Positions 48,601 to 60,849 of a DNA stretch of 64,000 bases are shown piece after piece (the first letter of the stretch is position 1; each line of letters starts with the position of its first letter). The translations under genes and the position numbers were made by a program. This stretch comes from Musa acuminata AAA Group (lineage: Eukaryota; Streptophyta; Magnoliopsida; Zingiberales; Musaceae), in NCBI RefSeq assembly GCF_036884655.1, contig NC_088330.1, positions 32,965,001 to 33,029,000 of the forward strand, given 5' to 3'. The notes below the pieces were generated by a model. It saw only the letters and a list, made by a program, of their open reading frames with translations, was not told where the DNA came from and did not search any database.

Positions 48601-51600
48601 TTAATCGTCATCATCCTCATCTTGATTGTTTGTGTGGTTGATCTTCTGAGCACGATACATTTCAGCAACCTAAAGAATCATGATCAGACATCTTCAAACA
48701 TACAGCAGCAACAAATGGAAACATCAAAAGGCTTCAAGGCCTACAAACTGGAAGCCCCATGTTACCTGCTCGGATGTTGTAGCTTCTTCAGGGCTTTTGT
48801 CATCACGGACATGTAGTAAGCGAGGAAATCGAAGTGAAATTCCCTTTCGAAATATGGCACAAAATTTAATGCAACAGAATCCATGAGCCATTAAGACTAC
48901 ATATTTGCAGAAAGAATGACAAGAGATGAAAACTCACACATTCTTAATCAGATTTTGTTATTACACTAACCTTGTTTGGATCGACTATACCATTAGCAGC
49001 ACGGTGAACAGGACTGATGCTCAAATCTGCTGCTTTAACCTCCCAAACCTGTCATAGAATCAAAACCAGAAATGAGTAATTATTAAATGAATTTCATGTG
49101 AAATGCAAATAACTACTACCAGTGAACTTGCAGTTGTGTCCAAAGTAAACATTAGCATGCACAAGGATCCTTCAAAACTTATCATGTCGATAATAATAGT
49201 GCAGTCCAATTACAGTTGGCAAGCCCACCTTGAAAGACAGGAAAGTAATAAGATACTTACCCTTCATTGATTAGTATAATTTATCAATTATTAACAGAAT
49301 ACAAAATTGACTTCCTAGACTAAGTGATTTTTAAGTGGTACAGTGGCCAACCATATATCTGATACATGTAAATCTTGTATGATTTAAAAAAATGTCCTAT
49401 TATCATATATTTGACATATCTCCCTAAAATAATTTTGTCCATTTACTGAACATCACAAATAAATGATCACTGAAGCTACCTTCCTAACCTTTCTGTCTTT
49501 CAGAGCTCTAGCACTGGCCCACCAAAAACTGTCTAATTTATTTGTTTACTTCAATCCGATTATTGTAACCAAGGTTATTTGTTTAAGTAAACATGGTTCT
49601 GCTCAATATTTTCTAACAACAAGCCTCTAAGAACAAGAATTTCCTCATTATTGTAACCAAGAGCTAAGCTAGTGCATCAGATTTTAAAATAAAGTATGCA
49701 ATCTAGCATTAGATAATCTCAGATAAAGAAGCACACAATATCATAGTATTGTAGTTACCTCTGATGGCTCAAACCATACATCTGGATCCATTGTATCTGA
49801 AAACCGATAATATGGCTGGAATTGAAAGGTTGAAAAGGTCATACAACAGATGAGGTATGGGAATACACACCATTACAATTCACATATCAGTTTTATAAAA
49901 TTCTTTAGAAAATGCTAGCAATATAGAATCACCTTAGGCTTTGGAATTATTTTATTACGAAGACTTGTTGATCGTTCTTCAAGCTGTGATTCAGAGAAAC
50001 CAGTACCTACAGAACGCCAGTAACAAATTCATACAGCATAATTAAATATTGCAGTTTTATAAGATTTTGCACCAAAATGTTGCTGGCTTACCTATGTTAC
50101 AGATGCTTTGATATTCTTCATTATGTTCATCGTAGCAAGCAAGAAGAAATGAGCCATAAACACCTAACAAGAAATAAGTATCTTAAGTAACCCCAAATAG
50201 GGCAAACTCGAGCACAAAATCATCTGTGTGACAATAAATAAAAAAGGAAATAAACATGATATAGAACATAGCAATACTACAGCATAAGCATTGTTCAGTG
50301 TTGAGAGCTTATCACTAAGCAGTCAGTTACCTGTCCGCTTTCCCCGACCATGGAATGCAGCAATAGGAACCAAATCAAGTGAATCACCAATGCTGCATCA
50401 ATTGCTAGTGTCAAAATCATAAGGGAAGCAAAAATCTCAAATCATGTTAGATGACATCTGCATGAATCGAATTTGACACCCAAGTGTTGCCTACAAACAA
50501 GATGGCAAAATGGATTGTCAGTCAGCACGAAAGCTAGTCGGTTAGCTAATGGAGACCTTAGAAATATGCCACTAGCGATCTGTGAAATTTCCTCTTCTTT
50601 TGATAGTTTTGTCATTACAAGTACGAGAAAATAAGAGATGGTCAAAACCAAAAATGCTCGAGTTTTATGTAGCATATCAAAGGTTTTCATTAATTATAGA
50701 TCTCAATGACGGCAAAGATTCATGTGGCCGATCCCAAATAGTTGGGACTTACGATTTTGTTGTTGCTGTATCTATTTCCATGCATTACTCAGAGAAATTA
50801 ACAGGATAGACAGCCAAATACTAACAACAATTACATAGAAAAGGGAACAAAAAATGCAATCACCTTTCCATATAATCTTTCTTCAACTTCAACCAATTGT
50901 TTGACCGCTTTGAAGGCTCATATGTAGCATCCTTATCCAATGTCTTGATAATCAATCCTTCGCAACTTCATAAGCAAAAGCATTTTAGCTTTAGGAAAGC
51001 ATGAAGATGGGTTCTTTGCTAAAACAAGAATAATAACACTGAGAACATTAGAAGACAACCAAATTAATACCATAAAGACTCAACAAAAGAATTTTAGATG
51101 ATGCAAAGTGCAAACTCACATGCCTATTTATAAATAAATGCTGACCACAAACTTAAACAACAGACCATCACCACAGGATTTTGATATCCCCAACCTACAG
51201 AGTTATCTTATTTCACATCACCAAAAAGAATGTGAAATGCGCTGTATAAAAATGCAACTGCAACTCCTTTTACTCACCTATGAAAGACATGCACAGACAG
51301 GTCAAATGCTGATGACAAACTTAAGAATCACACATTATCACGGAATTTTGCTACTTTCCATCATACTAAAACAAGATCTTTTTTCTACATCATGAAGAAG
51401 ATGTGAAATGCAATGTAGCATAAAAAAATGCATTTGTAACCCTTTTCGCTGGCATCTGAAAGGCATGCACATCTACCCATCTCCCTACACACAGCTATAA
51501 TACTTCAGAATGCCATCGAGTACATTCTAAAATCATAAAATCTGTCAACATCTTGGAACATGAGATATTAAATTTCACTCTTTGTTGCAATTTATTTGAT

Positions 51601-54600
51601 AATGAGAAGCAGCCTTATAGACCGTTTGTCATGGTCTATATTTCTCGTACAAAGTTCCACAATGTAAAGACATATCACAGAAAAGGAAGAAAATTGTTAT
51701 TGACATAGAAGACAAGTATAAAGAGGACAGATCTTGAATCCACCATGAGAACAAATTTTACTTCAAACCAATCTTTCATCTAAATATTCAAGTTCAGTGT
51801 TGCATACTAAAATAATTTACTAGCTGAGGTTGGATCAGTTGACGAATCTTCAAACCAAGGAATGAAATTTCAGGCAGCACGGCAAGAAATTATTGGTGTT
51901 TACTGGTCCTATCTGCCGCTGATACGCGAAACAGGATCGAACCAGTTCAGGCCCAGTATAACATGTGGCGGCAGTACACCTTTGTATCACCAGATGCTGG
52001 CTGGTACAGGTTGGTAACAGATCAAAGATCAGTACCAACCCCTAACAACAAATTGACTTCAATTTGATTTGACTATTGGGACTTCTTTGTGGCTTGTCTA
52101 AGCCCCTTTAGCTGTCTCCCTACCTCCTCTCTCACTCTCTCAGTCTCTTTCTCACTCAATACAGGGCATGGACAGAGGAGCAGTATTTTACATATGCTAA
52201 GACTCAAACCACAGGACTCGGGGCTCCACACAGCTCATCTATGGTTGCAAGGATAAAGGAAAGAAAAGGCTGTCGATGAATTTGAGCATATGCGACAGCC
52301 TCTATGATGTCAGGACCGATAGGAGTTAATCGTATTTGTAGTCTTCATGTTACAAAGGATTACGATCTCAGAGCCAAAAGATGAATAATAACAACTGGTC
52401 TTTTTCTAGACGTTAATTCAGGGTCAATAACTGCAGCTCTACTGTACTCTAACCTCTGTAGCCCTACAAGCTACGGTCATATTTCGATCCAAGGAAGCAA
52501 ACCTATTCGATATAGGAACATGTGATAGAGTCCTTCGATGGATCCACAAAGATAAGAATTTTTAGTTTTAATGCTTAGCCACTATGCAATTTGGTTTCAT
52601 ATTAGCTTTGATTTACTTTATTGTTATTTAACTTGATCATATAAACCAAGAAAATATGAAAAATAATCTTGAAATATGGTTCTTTTCTAATTTTCTAATT
52701 TTAGGCCAAATATAAAAAAACACAACCGAATATCATTGCTGCTTGCAATAGCATCTAATGTGCTTTTCCCACCTAAGGCAGGTATAGACTTAATGCTCCT
52801 ATTGACATCATGCTGGTGAACTTTCATCTGTTCATAGCTATGAGTCTACTTCTTCATATCCCTACATTTACTGTCTCATTTCTATAAAACAAATGCTTTT
52901 GAAAACATCAGATTTAAACATATTCAGTAGTAAGTCTGTCGAGATTATAAAGTCAACAACGGCAACCTATTATCTTTGGCACAACTATATGGAAAATAAG
53001 TGTTGGTGTTATCAACAATAAGACCATAAAGAGGCCAAAATTGAATTGAAGTCATAAGTAGCAAGAAAAAAATGTCCAGATGAAAATAAATTTATACTTG
53101 AGCAGCAATACCAAACCAAAAAAGACGTCTAAAGCTGAAAAAATGACTTCAAAATTTACAGTATATATTTCTTCCATACAGTCACAATACCTGGTGTTGA
53201 CAGCAGTGTCAAGAAATTTCTGTATTTCCTCGAGATCATCTGATGTTATTGCAGTTGCAAACTGAAAGACTCCAGGTACTTCTTCAAAGGAACCATAAAG
53301 GTGCTGCAAAATGGCACACACATCACAAAGTACATTTAGATGTCAAGCCAAATTTGATTCTTAGTAACGACAATAATATTTTATTAGTAACAACAAATAA
53401 CTACCTGTTTGCTGTGATGCAGTACAGAACAAAAAAAATACAAAAGAACATGCTGCAACAACACGTTGAACAGGAGTACTTGATGCAAAAAGTTATCAAA
53501 GTGCAGATTAAGGATATCACTTAACTATCTAGAAGCATATATCAACCTGAAAGTTAACATATGTGCATATTGCCAAATTGCATAGATAGGCTATGGAGCT
53601 CCAGCCTAAACTAATGCGCCTGCATTCTCCACAGACTCAACCAACCAATCCAACCTCCTCAACAGACTCAACCACTAGATTAACAGGACTGCTCAGTCCT
53701 TTTAGTCAAACAAAGATGTTCAACCCTTAAAACTGACTGGACCTTGGCCTAGGCCAAAATAAGCTCTAAAGCCCTTTCCTGAGCAGGACAGGCATTGGAA
53801 ATAGATCCAGACCACATCTCTAGCTCCAGAAGGCATCCAGGACCATGGATACGTAAAGAGGCAAAAGCAAGAGGGGGGCAGAAGAGATCGTTCACTTTTA
53901 GTCTTGTCTGTTTTATTTAGACTATTTAGGACATAGTCATTGGAATACTACAAATACGAGGTCTATGTCCCAAATGATGTAAAACAGTTTTTTTTATTTT
54001 TCAGAATTTTATGAGCATTATTAGTTTCTTTAATTATCAATCTAGAACCCTTGAGACCTACTTTCTCAACATAAAAAAAATTCTAGTTAGGAAGGGCTGT
54101 TCTTTACCACATAACAGGAATTTTCACTGCTTATATTATAAGTGGTGCCTTTTGTCAGAAACTGTAATTCATGATTCATCTGCATTTATTATCATATAAA
54201 ACAGCTGTCATACAAGATACTGAATCATAATTTTAAATAAAAAGCAGAAGTGCATCAACTGTAGTATAACACAATTTTTACTTTGTGAATGCAAATATTT
54301 CCACTTGAGAGGACTAAATTAACAATTATTTTTGAAGAACATACAGATGGAATATCAGTTAGTAGAAGCAAGAATCACACATGTAAATAAGCTAATTATA
54401 AATATCTACCTCTCGACGAACTTTCAGTTGCTCCTGAAGTAGAGGTTGGCCATTTACATACAGAATGTCAAAGGCAAAGGTGCAAACAGCTACTTTTATG
54501 TCACTTAAGATCACTCCCTTCCGAGCACGAGTGCTCAATATCTGCAAGGAGTCATGATGTGAATAGCTCATTAGACCTGCAGCTGAAGGTACTATGTTCT

Positions 54601-57600
54601 TTGAGTATGTTTGGTTGCAAATGGTATATATATGAAAAACAAATTTGTATTATGCATTAGCAAATACAATTTTTTATTGCATAATATGTACATTATAGCA
54701 ATTATTTCAAAAAGAAGTGAGCACAGCCATTAACCAAAATTATCATATAGTCTGTATATTCTTCATACATGCAATAATACTTTAGATCACTTTAAGAGAT
54801 TGGGACCGCTTGTTTTTTTAGGGCAAACCACATCCAATCTTTGCTAAACGTTGGATCTGTAAAATGAAGAAAACATTTGAAGCTATCGAATGCAAGGAAA
54901 ATCAAACGGTGCCTTTTGCTTATTTCATTTTAGAAGGGATGGCAGACACTTGATGAACCTCAAAAAGGAGGATGTTGGAGGCAATGAGGTGGCTTGGGAA
55001 CAATTTAAGAATGCATTCTATGAGCACTTCTTCCTTGATTCAATTCGCTTTGAGAAGCAACAAGAATTCCCTAACATCCACCAAGTAGGACTTTGATGGA
55101 ATATGATCATTATTTCACTTAGCTGGTCCAGTTCTCTCCATATATTTAATAAACATCAAAAAGCTCATCACTTTGAGAGGAGACTTCGTTCGTCAATTAA
55201 AAAGTCCGTTGCTGTATTGATTTTACCATCATATGCTGAAGTGCTCAATCAAGATTTGGTGGTGGAAAAATTGGATAATAAGTTACAATAGACAAAAGAT
55301 CGAAAGTGACCTCTTAGTGCTGCACCATCGGCGTATGGGGGATAACATTTAGGACCCTCAAAGAAAGGCAAGAGCAGATAGTTCAAACATCAACAGGCAG
55401 GTGCTCCCAATAATCAAGTTGTCATAAGATGTTATTTCTATGAGAAGACTGATCATGTTTCCATCTCATGCCACGTGGGATTGAATGTATGCCTCTTTGT
55501 CAACAACCCGAGCACATGTTGAAGGACTGCCCACGGAAGCAATATCAACGTTGAGCTCCACACCAAACATTTGGACAACTAGAACTTAGAGGGGGAGGTC
55601 AGGCGAGGGTATATGTACTCACACATTAAGATGCTAAAGCATCAGGATTTATCGTTCAAGGTATAATCACACTCTGTGGTATGCCTGCTTCTGTGCTTAT
55701 AGCAACTGCTTCTATAAGGGTGGTTGATCTAGGGGTGAGAAAGTAACAGTCTTTTAAAAACAATCGATACTTGCATATTATGTTGAATGCCAATCCATAC
55801 CCAAAATAGCATCAAAATCTCAAAACTCTAGTAGAATAAGATCTACTAGCAAATCGTGACTTTCAATAGTAATAACCCAATTTCTAAATATCTGATCAGC
55901 TATCAGAGAGTTTCCAACTGATGTTGCTATTGTTAACACATTCCTCATTGTCTTAGGATTCTTATGCAGTCACATAGCAAAATAAGATGATATAAAAGAA
56001 TACATAGAACAAGTTGCTATAAGCACAAAAACAGACATACCACAGAGTGTGATTATACATTGAATGATAGATCTTGATGCTTCAGAATCTTGATGGGTGA
56101 CTGTACAAACCCTCGCCTAACCTCCCCCTCTAGGTCCTGGCCGTTATTGTCCAAATGTTTGGTGTGGAGCTCGATGTTGATGTTGCTTCTGTGGATTGTC
56201 CTTCGACATGTGCCCCGGATGTTGACAAAAAATACATACACAAAAATAATATCTTATAACGACTTGATTACCGAGAGCTCCTACTTGCTAGTGTCCGGAT
56301 TATCTGCTCTTACCTTTCTCTGAGGGTCAAGAATATGATCCCCCATACGCAGATGGTGCAACACTAAAAGGTCGTTTTCGATCCTTCACTTGATGCAATT
56401 CATTATCCAAAATTTCTACCACCAGAGCTCGATTGAACACTTAAATATATGTCGGTAAAATCAATATAACAACAAACTTTCTAATTGACAGTCAAAGTCT
56501 CCCCTCAAAGTGACGAGCCCTTTGACGTTCATTAAAAGCAATATGTGGAGAGAACTAGGTCACCTCAGTGAAATAATTATCATATTCCATCACAGTCCTT
56601 CCTTTGTGGATGCTAAGGAACTCTTGTTGCTTCTCAAAGCAAACTGAATCAAGAAAGAACTGCTCATAAAATGAATTCTTAAATTGCTCCCAAGTCACCA
56701 CATTACCTCTTGCCTATAACATCCTCCTTTTTGAGGTCCACCAAGTATCTGTCTTTCCTTCCAAAATGAAAGAAGCGAAAAGCACCTTCTGATTTTCCCT
56801 ACATTCGATAGCTTCAATTGTTTTCTCCACTTGATGAATCCAACATTCAACAAAGATTGGATTTGGTTTGCCCTAAAAAAACAAGTGGTTTCAATCTCTT
56901 AAAGTGATTCAAATTATTATTTCCACCCTGCAGAGCTCCATCTCGCTCCCCCTACTACTCAAATAAGCCTCTAATAGCATTGAAGACTCTGTGTACATAA
57001 TCTAGAACATTGATAGGTGCTGGAGCATGAGGTGCATTCTACGATGTCGGGTAAGCTGGCACATAATCAATGATAGGTGTATGTGAGGACTGAGTTTGCT
57101 CTATGATGTGTAGAACTTCAAAATTATGGTTTGCTTGAACACCTCTCCGAGTGCGTAGGCCATTAACATTGCAACCATGAGCACCCCGAGCGGCAAGACC
57201 ACTGTTCTCTTGAATTGGCTCAATTACTCCTATAATAGGTCAAAGACAATCATCGGTCAAAATCAATTAAAGGACACAAATACCTATGGGCCCTAGACCA
57301 TGATATAATATGATTAATCTATGGGCTATGGGCTAGCCCAACTTGGTGTGGTGCATGAACAGTTATGAGCAATGCAAATGACCAATACATGAGCTGGCCC
57401 AACCTAACCCAATATTATACAACTTAGCCCATTGCCCTTATTTTATTTTATTTGGGCCCAAACATTGATTGAACCAAACTAGATTTGATCAGTTTAGATC
57501 GATCCAAGATGATTCCAAATTGGTTTGTTTAACCAAAATTAAACCCAATCTGATCCAAATTATACTAGTCTAGGATGGTTCCAGACCGATTAAATGAGGA

Positions 57601-60600
57601 TTAAAGATCGACTTAGGTAGGTTCTAGTTAAATCAAATTCAATTGGACTTGAGTGCCCATGTCAATTGAGTGCAATTTGATATTATTTGACATTAATGAT
57701 GTTTAAATGAAATATTTTAATATATTATTTTATCCCAATATAGACATGACCAATACGAGATGATGTTGTTTCCCTACGAAGGGCAGGTAGGACGATTCCC
57801 TTTGAGGATTAACGTGCCCCTAGACGTGATAATTGGATGGTTCCTCCCTTTGCTGTTGGGAGGAACGTGTTTTCACTTTAGCGAGTGAGGGACATCACTC
57901 CATCGTTTGTTGAAAATACGATATGAGTTTGTCTTCATTCGTTGTTGGGAGAACACAAACTAATCCCCTAGAATAAAACCTCTCCATCCGCTGTTGGGAG
58001 ACTGCTCCTTCGGGTGTTTAATATATGCAAATTAATATATGCAAATGGGATGATTGACTTTTGATCATGTATTCATTTTACAGTTGACTAATAAAGGTTC
58101 TTACTTAGCGTTGATGAAATTTCTTTGTTTTTGATATTTAAAGCAGCCTCCCAGTAGCACTAGACTGAATTTCAATGAAGAGCAAACCTTCCTCTACCAT
58201 TAGGAAGAGCTAGTTGGATTTATTTTCGAGCTAACATTACTATATTTCTCAATAAAGCCTATGACTACTTGTGGAAAGATTTACAAGTTATACATATTAA
58301 AAAAGTGATGTTCATTTATTTGGCTCTAGATGTACTTGTGGAAAGATGTTATGATCCTGTAAAAAGAAAATCCATGATGTGATAGCTTTTTATGGTATCG
58401 GAGCTTTGAGAGGCAATAAGAGTTCCTTAGCATCCATCAAGGAAGTAAGATTGTAATGGATTTTCCAGATGTTTTTCTTGAAGATATGCTTTGATTGTCA
58501 CTTGTCAAGCAGATTGAATTTACAATCGATCTTCTAACCGGCACTGCACCTATTTCTAAACTCCTTTATAGAATAGCACCGATTGAATTGTAGGAGTTAA
58601 AAAAACAAATCCAGGAGCTTTTGAACAAGGGCTTTATTCGACCCAATGTATCACCTTGGGGTGCCCCTGTCTTGTTTGTGAAGAAGAAAGATGAATCCAT
58701 GCGATTATGCATCGATTATAGATAGCTCAATCAAGTGACCATAAAGAATAAGTATCCCCTTCCCCGAATAGATGACATATTTGATCAACTTCAAGGTACT
58801 CGAAGATTGATTTGAGGTTCGGGTATCAACAACTGAAGATAAGGGAATGAGATATATAGAAAATTGCTTTCAAAACAAGATATGGTGAATACAAGTTATT
58901 TTTAGATTAAAAAATATTATATAAAATTCCAAAATATTCTTTTATTCATTTAAATGTCAAAATTGTATTGTTCGATTAAAACACGTTATATGAAGTTTCT
59001 AAAATCTTCATTTATCCCCTTAAAGGTTTAGAATTTTATTTTTAGATTAAAACATATTGAAATTATTCATATCATATGCATTTTTAAAATTTTTATCTTG
59101 AATGCATGATATTTGATATTTCCTCGTTATGCAATTTATCTTTTTAATCTATTGTTATTTATTATGTTTAGTGACTTATTGCCAATGAATATATGCTTGA
59201 TTATAATTCAATGATGTTGCAATTCGAAATTGTGAGAATTGGTTAGGATTTGAATTGAAATCAAACAACGAACTAGACCCGGCACATAGGCTAGGCTAAC
59301 ACACAAGCTAGGCCCAGTTAATAGGCCAAGCCCAACCCGTAGGTCAAGCCCCACCCCGCAGACTAGCTCAGCACAGCCCAACATGGGCAATCATGTTCGG
59401 TGCACATGACCTGTCATGACCCGAGCCTGATAAACTAACTGGCCCATCAACTTTAGTACACTCATTAGACCTTTATAAACTAATCTTAGTCTCATTCACT
59501 TCCAATGTGAGGCTAATCGAAGGTGTTACAATCTCCCCCACTCAAGGACTTGATATCCTCGTCAAGGTCTAGCATAGCCCTGATCAAACCTTAACATGAT
59601 GCATGTAAGGCATAGACCAGTGGTGGCTCCATACTGTGACGAGTCCTCTGACTCCATCAACGAGTAGCCCTATCCTACTCGAGCCCCCTCACCATACTCA
59701 AATACTAGGTCAGCGCTGATACTAAATATCATGATCGAGCCTGATAAGCTAAATGGCTTATCAACTTCGTTTGATTTAAATCACTGGTCAAAATGCTTAG
59801 GCTGAAGTTGATAGTAGTACACTCATCAGACTCTTATAAGCTAATCTTAATTTTATTCACTTTCGATATGGAATTAATTGGGAGAGTTACATAAATGATC
59901 TCCTAACAATGCATAACATTTTTTTGCCTGTTATAGACCTTTTTCTAGTATAAAAGAATGAAGAAACTTTAGTTGTATTAAAAGAGGAATTAGCAAGTTC
60001 CATCCCCCATCTTGAGAAAATATTTATTCTTCATTTTATTCTTCACTTCAGTTCGTTTCAAAATACTTCAATTGGTTTGCGCAAACTAGTTCTAACCGAA
60101 CTTATAGTTAGCACTAAAAACTTTGCAATTCACTTCAACTTTTATAAACAATGGTCGAAAGTTGCCCAAAAATAGATTAAAAATTTGAAGAACATATAGC
60201 TTTGGCCCACTTACAATGAAAGACTAAGCAAACCAAAAATTGACAAAAATTCCTTTGGGCTAGGCCGAAACATGGTCAAAGAAAAATTACAGCTAAAATC
60301 TTATGCTTGAGGGACATTAGTGTTAACCATCTAGAACAATTCATATCTTGCCAGACAAAAGACAGTTAACAAAGCAAAATAATAGGCCAATTTACTCACA
60401 TTCATATGCAACTAGAAAAACACAATCAAATTAACTTCGGACCACTTACAATGAAAGACTTAGCGAACTAACAAATTAAAAAAATTCCTTTGGGTGAGGT
60501 AGGCACATGGTCAAAGTAAAATTGCAGCTAAAATATTATGCTTGGGTAACCATAGTGTCAACCACCAAAATTTTAAAGAAAAAAAAGACAAGTTACTAAA

Positions 60601-60849
60601 CCAAAATAATTGGCCTATTTACTTGCAAACAACTAGAAAATCAAAATCAACACAAGACATAATGCTGCAAAAAAAAATCCTAGATACTGGAAGAGCGTAG
60701 GAGATAAATTAGATGACAACACCGAAATTCAAGTTATAGTTCAATAAGCTAAACAACTAACCTGGAAAGGCAAGATCCTTTGCTTCTCACGATCATAAGC
60801 AACAATTTCACAATCAAGCACAAATGACTTTACAGCAGGTTTTTTGAAT
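48601..60849 (-). CDS. DNA ligase 1 (ATP-dependent), C-terminal eleven exons (partial)
   Basis: DNA ligase I seals nicks between Okazaki fragments and in excision repair, in the nucleus and, in plants, also organelles. Exons in transcript order are 60762-60849, 54410-54541, 53191-53303, 50864-50965, 50331-50392, 50092-50163, 49933-50006, 49759-49815, 48971-49048, 48766-48843 and 48601-48669; all have GT-AG borders and compatible phases, giving 307 codons. Conserved parts are [101 protein letters not shown] and [16 protein letters not shown], i.e. ligase motifs III/IIIa, IV, V and VI in order. The last exon ends in an acidic QDEDDDD tail. The adenylated lysine (KYDG motif) and everything upstream lie beyond the right edge. 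No internal stop or frameshift is seen, so the gene looks functional. The first intron seen is 6.2 kb and filled with gypsy debris. Confidence 0.95.
51885..52045. repeat. GGTAC-type dispersed repeat copy in LIG1 intron
   Basis: Words such as GTTTACTGGTCC, GGCCCAGTATAAC, GGCGGCAGTACACC and GGCTGGTACAGGTTGGTAAC match the texture of the other copies. No ends are defined. Confidence 0.4.
54782..55716 (+). mobile_element. Ty3/gypsy gag fragment, arm A of an inverted repeat
   Basis: On the plus strand decayed gypsy Gag is readable: an F-H-F-like block, then [18 protein letters not shown] and FEKQQEF, corresponding to the retrotransposon Gag domain. A degenerate zinc-knuckle region and the stretch leading to the protease follow. 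Stops are frequent. The sequence is the reverse complement of 56001-56917 with moderate divergence. Confidence 0.8.
55740..57260 (-). mobile_element. Ty3/gypsy gag-protease fragment, includes arm B of the inverted repeat
   Basis: On the minus strand, gag N-terminal sequence (about 56920-57260) leads into the Gag domain (56001-56917, arm B), a zinc-knuckle region, and then a protease whose C-terminal [12 protein letters not shown] motif lies near 55780. Several stops and indels make it dead. It lies in a LIG1 intron in the same orientation as LIG1. Confidence 0.75.
57265..58390. repeat. Probable gypsy LTR region
   Basis: No coding sequence. Text such as CCATCCGCTGTTGGGAGA and the AT-rich stretches lead directly to a primer-binding site at 58393, so the right part is probably the 5' LTR of the next fragment. 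The left part contains repeated AACCAAA/GATCCA words. The LTR start could not be fixed. Confidence 0.4.
58393..58404 (+). other. Primer-binding site of gypsy fragment
   Basis: TGGTATCGGAGC matches the initiator-Met tRNA primer site at 11 of 12 positions. It marks the plus-strand orientation of the following gypsy remnant. Confidence 0.65.
58405..58860 (+). pseudogene. Ty3/gypsy reverse transcriptase remnant with large internal deletion
   Basis: A few codons of Gag ([16 protein letters not shown], about 58410-58450) are joined almost directly to the protease-RT linker [12 protein letters not shown] fingers follow: [39 protein letters not shown], then a stop, then [16 protein letters not shown]. 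Most of gag, the protease and everything after RT block B are missing. In-frame stops replace residues in PIEL-stop-ELKK and IDYR-stop-LNQ. Confidence 0.85.
59200..59900. repeat. Internally duplicated repeat fragment in LIG1 intron
   Basis: A block starting GAGCCTGATAA at 59423 and ending GTGTTAC at 59530 recurs, with a short insert, from 59736 to about 59891. The words CCCATCAAC/CTTATCAAC, GTACACTCAT and CTAATCTTA are shared. The left part is rich in GGCCCAGC-type words. Probably an LTR fragment of a gypsy element. Confidence 0.5.
60203..60660. repeat. 235-bp imperfect tandem duplication in LIG1 intron
   Basis: CCACTTACAATGAAAGACT occurs at 60207 and 60442. The following roughly 200 bases, including AAATTCCTTTGGG, CATGGTCAAAG and CAGCTAAAAT, are repeated with substitutions and small indels. 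Non-coding. Confidence 0.75.
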
